Of a stretch of 64,000 nt of DNA, positions 59,505-64,000 are shown in pieces. The number at the start of each line of letters is the position of its first letter. Position 1 is the first letter of the stretch. Origin of the DNA: Syntrophomonas palmitatica JCM 14374 (GTDB taxonomy: Bacteria; Bacillota; Syntrophomonadia; Syntrophomonadales; Syntrophomonadaceae); NCBI RefSeq assembly GCF_001311885.1, contig NZ_BBCE01000015.1, forward strand, positions 1-64,000, given 5' to 3'. A program made the position numbers and the translations under genes. Under the pieces are notes generated by a model, which was not told the origin of the DNA, did not search any database, and worked only from the letters and a program-made list of their open reading frames with translations.

Positions 59505-61933
59505 ATGGTCAAAAAAAGAAAAAGCGCACACAGCAGATCAAGATCCCCCAGGAATTTAATATATACTCTGGCTGTGGTCTTCTTAATCTGCACCGGTGTT
59601 GTGGTAGGCGTCTTCGTTTTCGCTGCCTCTACCCTTCCCGACTGGGATACGGAGCAACTGTCCGGAGCCAAATCAAGTTTAATCTATGACGATCAGGAGC
59701 AGCTGGCTGCCAGCCTGCATGCTGAGGAAAACCGCACTGAAATTACTTTGGATAAAGTACCACATGATTTAATAAATGCTTTTGTAGCTATAGAAGATCA
59801 AGATTTTTATAAACACCATGGGGTCAATTTCAAGGGGATTCTACGTGCTGTGGTCAGAAACCTGCAGTCCGGCAATATGACCGGGCAGGGGGCCAGCACT
59901 ATAACCCAGCAGTTGGCCAGAAATGCGTTTTTAACCTTTGATAAACAATGGGAACGTAAACTCAAAGAAGTAATCCTGGCTTTTAAGCTGGAGGCTACCT
60001 ATTCAAAAGACGAAATAATGTGTATGTATTTAAACAAGATTTATTTCGGTGGTGGAGCTTATGGGGTTCAGGCTGCCTCCAACACCTATTTCGGCAAGGA
60101 CGCCAGCGAGTTGTCTCTGCCTGAATGTGCTTTGCTGGCGGGATTGCCGCAGAGCCCCAATGCCTATAATCCCTTCCAGTTCTATGATAAAGCCAAGTCC
60201 AGGCAGCAAATGGTTCTAAATAGCATGGTTCATTGCGGATATATAGACCAGGAGACGGCTGCAGCCGCTGCGGCCACTCCCCTGGTATTCAAGAAATCCA
60301 CTTTAGCTAACACCCGCTACGGTTATTACGTGGACGCAGTCGTTGACGAAGCCCTGGATATATTAGAACAATCCGACAAATATGCTGATTGTAATGATGT
60401 TTTATATAAGTCAGGACTTCGCATTTATACGGGTTTGAACAGCGAGGTCCAATCTTATACGGAAGAAATATTCGCCAATCCTGCTAATTTCCCTCAGGAA
60501 GGAAAATCTGTAGATATACAGGCCGCCATGGTGATGGTTGATCACAGTAATGGTGAAATCAAGGCTTTAATGGGGGGAGAAAATACGAACGAGCTAGAGG
60601 ATTCAACCGGGCCTTGAGCGCGCACCGCCAGCCGGGTTCATCAATTAAACCGCTTTCAGTCTACTGCCCCGCTCTGGAGTCCGGATATATGCCCTTCTAT
60701 GTGCAGGATGATGCTCCGATTTCTTATAAAGCAGGCGGAGAGGTTTGGAGTCCGAAAAACTTTGACGGAAAATTCCGGGGACCTATTACCATGCGAACCG
60801 GGGTGCAGCATTCTATTAATACCTATTCTGTGCAAATGCTGGATAAAATCGGGGTCAGAAAGAGTTTTGACTTTGCACGGTCTTTAGGACTCAGTGTCAC
60901 CGATTCGCCCGGCAAAAATGACCTGGCTCTGTCTCCCCTCTCCCTTGGCGGTTTAACCTATGGTGTTACCCCAGTTGAAATGGCGGGAGCTTATTCAGCT
61001 ATAGCCAATGGCGGTGTTTATATCAAGCCGCATCTGATTAAACGGATAGTAGACGCAGATGGAGCGGAAATATATAGTTACCAACCTCACTATAAAAGGG
61101 TAATGAAAGAACAAACCGCCTGGCTGATGACCGACCTATTGAAGAGTGTAGTCAGCGGGGGAACCGGAACGGCTGCGGCGGTTCCCGGAGTAATCACAGC
61201 GGGTAAAACGGGAACCACGGAGAAAAACCAGGATGCCTGGTTCTGTGGTTTTACACCCGGCTATACTATGACCGTTTGGATAGGTTATGATGAAAAAGTA
61301 GTCATGCGGGACCAATACGGCGGCGGGTGTCCGGCGCGTATTTTCCGCTCCGTTATGAGTAAAATGCATGAAAAATATCATCCCAAAGCCAAAGGTATGC
61401 CTTCCGGAATAATCAAGGTTACAGTTTGTTCGAAATCCGGCAAATTGCCATCGGAGTTCTGTGACCAGGATAAACTGGTTACTGATTACTGTACCAAAGA
61501 AGCTGCTCCTAAAGAGACCTGTGATGCATGCCAAACCATTTATATTTGTCCTGAATCAGGTAAATTGGCTGGCAAGTATTGTCCCAATCCGGTTCCCTTC
61601 AGCCCAAACCTGGATGAAACCGGTAAAGCAACCAATACCGCACCCACCGAGCAGTGCGATATACACACCCAGCCGCAGTTGTTTAAAAGTTATAATAATA
61701 CCTACGATCCTAAAAAAGGGGGAGAAGTATATATATGTACTGATCCCAGACACGAAGGCCGGGTTTACAGAGCCAATATTCCCGGCGCACTTCAGAGCGG
61801 CGGATGTCCCGATCAGTACATTCAAAAGGTACAGCTGCCACCGGGAGAAGCCATCGAATTATGTCCTCTCCCTGACCATCAGTTAAAAACCAAAAAACCT
61901 AAAGAAGTCCTTCAGGAAATCCTGGACCACTAA
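59505..61933 (+). CDS. Class A penicillin-binding protein with a cysteine-rich tail (frameshifted in this sequence)
   Basis: 809 residues. A cytoplasmic basic start and one helix (about 20-45), a glycosyltransferase domain (EDQDFYKHHGVNFKGILRAV, GASTITQQLARN), then transpeptidase: QPGSSIKPLSVY (SxxK), HSINTY (SxN), AGKTGTTEK (KTG). The frame is lost near 60600 (one missing base before ALSAHRQ). The last about 180 residues have 11 cysteines in pairs (CSKSGKLPSEFC, CPESGKLAGKYC, YICTDPRHEG). It polymerises and cross-links peptidoglycan. ATG 59505, or TTG 59502, has GGAGG upstream. Confidence 0.9.
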
Positions 61934-62035
61934 AGGTTTATAGGCCACTGGTCAGCACATTCTAAATTTTGGGATGTATTGAGAATAATATAATATTCTC
62001 TGGAAAAAGGTGTTTGTCTGTGGCTGTATAATTAT

Positions 62036-64000
62036 TTATCTCAGTTCGGCAACGGTTACGCCGTGACCGCCTTCTTCCAGGAGGCCATCGCGGAAGCTTT
62101 TCACATAACGATGATCTCGCAAGTATTCGCGAACTCCTTTGCGTAAAGCGCCGGTTCCTTTGCCATGAATTATGCGTACTGAATCTAATCCCACCAAATT
62201 CGCATCATCAAGATATTTATCCAGTTCCTCTATAGCTTCATCCACCAGTTTGCCGCGAATATCTATTTCCTTGGAAATATGACGAGCCTTTTCGAGAAAG
62301 GTTTGATTGCGCTGGCGATAAACATGTTGTTCGGGCGACTGTCCAATAAGAAGCCGATCCCTCTTTACAGTCAGTTTCAAAATGCCTGCCTGGACGGTTA
62401 CCTCCCCCTGCTGGTTGGGGCCTTCTATAACATAACCCTTCTGGTTAATATCTTTTACATGCACATAATCCCCTGGTTTAATTTCCTGTGATTCAGCCTC
62501 GATAAGATTGTATGAACTTTTAAATCCGGGTACCTGTTTAAGACGATGCCGGGTTTTTTCTATTTCATGCCATTTTGGCGGTTTTTCACTATCCTTTAAC
62601 ATTTTGCGCAATTCTTCAACCACCTCAGACATTTCAGCTTTAACATCTTTGAGGTAAATATCAGCCTCGCGGCGGGTATTGCTGACTATGGCTTCCTGCT
62701 CATCAGCGTATCTCTTTTTCTCCTGCCGCAGTTCATCTCTTTCCTTTACCAGTCCCAACTTTATATTTTCTAGTTCTCGGCTCAGGTTTTCGTATTCCAG
62801 GCATCTTTCTTTAAGCTGGCGAATCATATTGCCTATTTCCATTTCATTTTGCGGCACCAGTTGGCGGGCTTTATCGACCAGATCCCTTCTTAATCCCAAT
62901 CGCGAAGCAATAGCCAGGGCATTGCTCTGTCCAGGCATACCAATAGTCAACTTATAAGTAGGCTGAAGGCTGACCGGGTCAAATTCCACACAACCATTTT
63001 CTACCCGTTCATGTTGATAGGCATAGTTTTTTAATTCACTCTGATGAGTCGTAACAACTACCCTGGCCTGGTGACGACGCATTTCGTCCAGTATTACACG
63101 GCCGAGGGCTGAGCCTTCTACGGGATCGGTTCCGGCGCCCAGTTCGTCTATAAGCACCAACACATTTTTATTTGCCTTTTCCAGCATGGAAATAATATTT
63201 TTCATATGCGAAGAGAAAGTGCTCAAGGATTGTTCGATACTCTGTTCATCTCCGATATCCACAAATATGTCTTTAAATACAGACATGCGGCTGTTCTCTC
63301 GCGCTGGAACATAAAGCCCGCTCATAGCCATTATGGTCAATAGACCCAAGGTTTTTAAAACTACGGTTTTACCGCCAGTATTAGGTCCGGTAATGATTAA
63401 GATATCGAATCTATCTCCCAGTTCGATATTCACAGGCACTGCCTTATCGCCTAACAGAGGATGACGGGCGCGATTTATATCGATAATACCCAAGGTATTC
63501 ATTTCCGGTTTGAAAGCGTTCATTTTGTAAGCCAGACGGGCGCGCGCAAATATTAAATCAAGATCGCCGAGAACATGTATGTTGACTGATAATTCTTCAG
63601 CATAAACCGCTGCTGATTGGCTGAGTTCTCTCAGTATCCTTTCAACTTCACGTTTTTCGTCCAATTGCAGGCTGCGGATGCGATTGTTGTTCTCTACCAC
63701 TGCCATCGGTTCAATAAAGGCTGTGGCTCCGCTGGCAGATTCATCATGCACTATCCCTTGCACTTCGTGACGGTATTCCTGCTTAACCGGAACTACATAA
63801 CGTCCATCCCGCTCAGTGATTAAAGTATCCTGTAAGTACTTTTGATTATTGGCGGAACGGATAAAGTCCTGCAGATACTCTCGGATGCGAAGACGCAGGG
63901 TGTTTATCTGTCTGCGAACGGACTTTAATTCTGGAGAAGCGTCATCTCGCAGTTCCCCATCATCACTTATTGCGTCCCGTAATTTTCGTTCCAGTTCCGG
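62036..64000 (-). CDS. mutS2: Endonuclease MutS2, C-terminal part (runs off the window)
   Basis: About 654 residues of MutS2; the N terminus is beyond 64000. The ATPase has Walker A ITGPNTGGKTVVL and LVLIDELGAGTDPVEGSALG, with THQSELKNYAY. A long coiled coil follows (about 350-440), then a KOW-like stretch and the C-terminal Smr nuclease domain (EIDIRGKLVDEAIEELDKYL, RIIHGKGTGALRKGV). MutS2 acts in anti-recombination and rescue of stalled ribosomes in Firmicutes. The frame is open up to the window end. Confidence 0.95.
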   Translation of the reverse strand, partial: PELERKLRDAISDDGELRDDASPELKSVRRQINTLRLRIREYLQDFIRSANNQKYLQDTLITERDGRYVVPVKQEYRHEVQGIVHDESASGATAFIEPMAVVENNNRIRSLQLDEKREVERILRELSQSAAVYAEELSVNIHVLGDLDLIFARARLAYKMNAFKPEMNTLGIIDINRARHPLLGDKAVPVNIELGDRFDILIITGPNTGGKTVVLKTLGLLTIMAMSGLYVPARENSRMSVFKDIFVDIGDEQSIEQSLSTFSSHMKNIISMLEKANKNVLVLIDELGAGTDPVEGSALGRVILDEMRRHQARVVVTTHQSELKNYAYQHERVENGCVEFDPVSLQPTYKLTIGMPGQSNALAIASRLGLRRDLVDKARQLVPQNEMEIGNMIRQLKERCLEYENLSRELENIKLGLVKERDELRQEKKRYADEQEAIVSNTRREADIYLKDVKAEMSEVVEELRKMLKDSEKPPKWHEIEKTRHRLKQVPGFKSSYNLIEAESQEIKPGDYVHVKDINQKGYVIEGPNQQGEVTVQAGILKLTVKRDRLLIGQSPEQHVYRQRNQTFLEKARHISKEIDIRGKLVDEAIEELDKYLDDANLVGLDSVRIIHGKGTGALRKGVREYLRDHRYVKSFRDGLLEEGGHGVTVAELR

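Noticed and set aside
61981-62000. GAGAATA/TATTCTC hairpin between PBP and mutS2 as terminator
   Set aside because: All A/T-rich stem with no U-tract on either strand; too weak to list as a terminator.
1-64000. CRISPR arrays, tRNA or rRNA genes, insertion sequences, prophage
   Set aside because: No spaced direct repeats, no T-arm consensus with cloverleaf, and no transposase, integrase or phage structural frame was seen.

Overview
The window reads as a low-to-mid GC Firmicute chromosome of clostridial type, most likely a syntrophic fatty-acid oxidiser of the Syntrophomonas kind. This is inferred from gene content, not from a database match. The pointers are acyl-CoA ligase, enoyl-CoA hydratase and CoA-transferase genes, a GlcD/GlcF-type oxidase, a phasin-like protein, a sigma-54 activator, Gram-positive Shine-Dalgarno sites with frequent GTG/TTG starts, and a DinR-type SOS operator.

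Layout. 1-4742: start of an acyl-CoA ligase, a divergent LysR regulator, then a biotin unit (birA, bioY, ECF ATPase and ECF transmembrane protein) with a BirA operator. 4864-7640: a two-component system. 7804-27361: a 20-kb nitrogen-assimilation block, all on the minus strand: ANTAR regulator, glnA, gltB, gltD, carA, carB fused to a DapF-like domain, glnK, amtB, asnB and nadE, with hairpins ahead of several genes. 27672-32380: alpha/beta hydrolase, DUF2892, a flavodoxin/ferredoxin protein and an SsuABC-like importer. A perfect parS site lies at 32529-32544. 32608-37884: c-di-GMP enzymes, two DegV proteins and small conserved genes. 38041-44400: a CoA-transferase with a sigma-54 promoter and its activator, enoyl-CoA hydratase and a polar amino-acid ABC importer. 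44605-50233: GGDEF, beta-lactamase-fold and HD-GYP proteins, then a small LexA-controlled unit, a thioesterase and an aminotransferase. 50394-64000: phosphatidylserine synthase and decarboxylase, a B12/radical-SAM protein, murB, glcD-glcF, phasin-like gene, tyrS, a class A PBP and the 3' part of mutS2.

How the genes work together. The central block covers ammonium entry (AmtB/GlnK), assimilation (GlnA, GltBD) and the main glutamine-consuming amidotransferases (CarAB, AsnB, NadE). An ANTAR antiterminator sits at its head. The c-di-GMP genes and the fatty-acid/CoA genes are dispersed small units.

Data quality. At least 16 otherwise ordinary housekeeping genes carry frameshifts. Nearly all are explained by one missing base, often in a short G/C or T run. 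They are annotated here as single genes with probable sequence errors, because paralogous decay of glnK-amtB, carAB, gltBD, murB and tyrS-neighbour genes together is implausible.

Most interesting items: (1) a 34-residue membrane peptide behind a near-consensus promoter with two LexA/DinR boxes exactly 30 bp apart; (2) an in-frame CarB-DapF-like fusion in which both catalytic cysteines of DapF are replaced; (3) a perfect parS site; (4) a nitrogen block headed by an ANTAR gene, with hairpins ahead of the ANTAR gene, glnK, amtB and asnB; (5) a sigma-54 promoter for the CoA-transferase.
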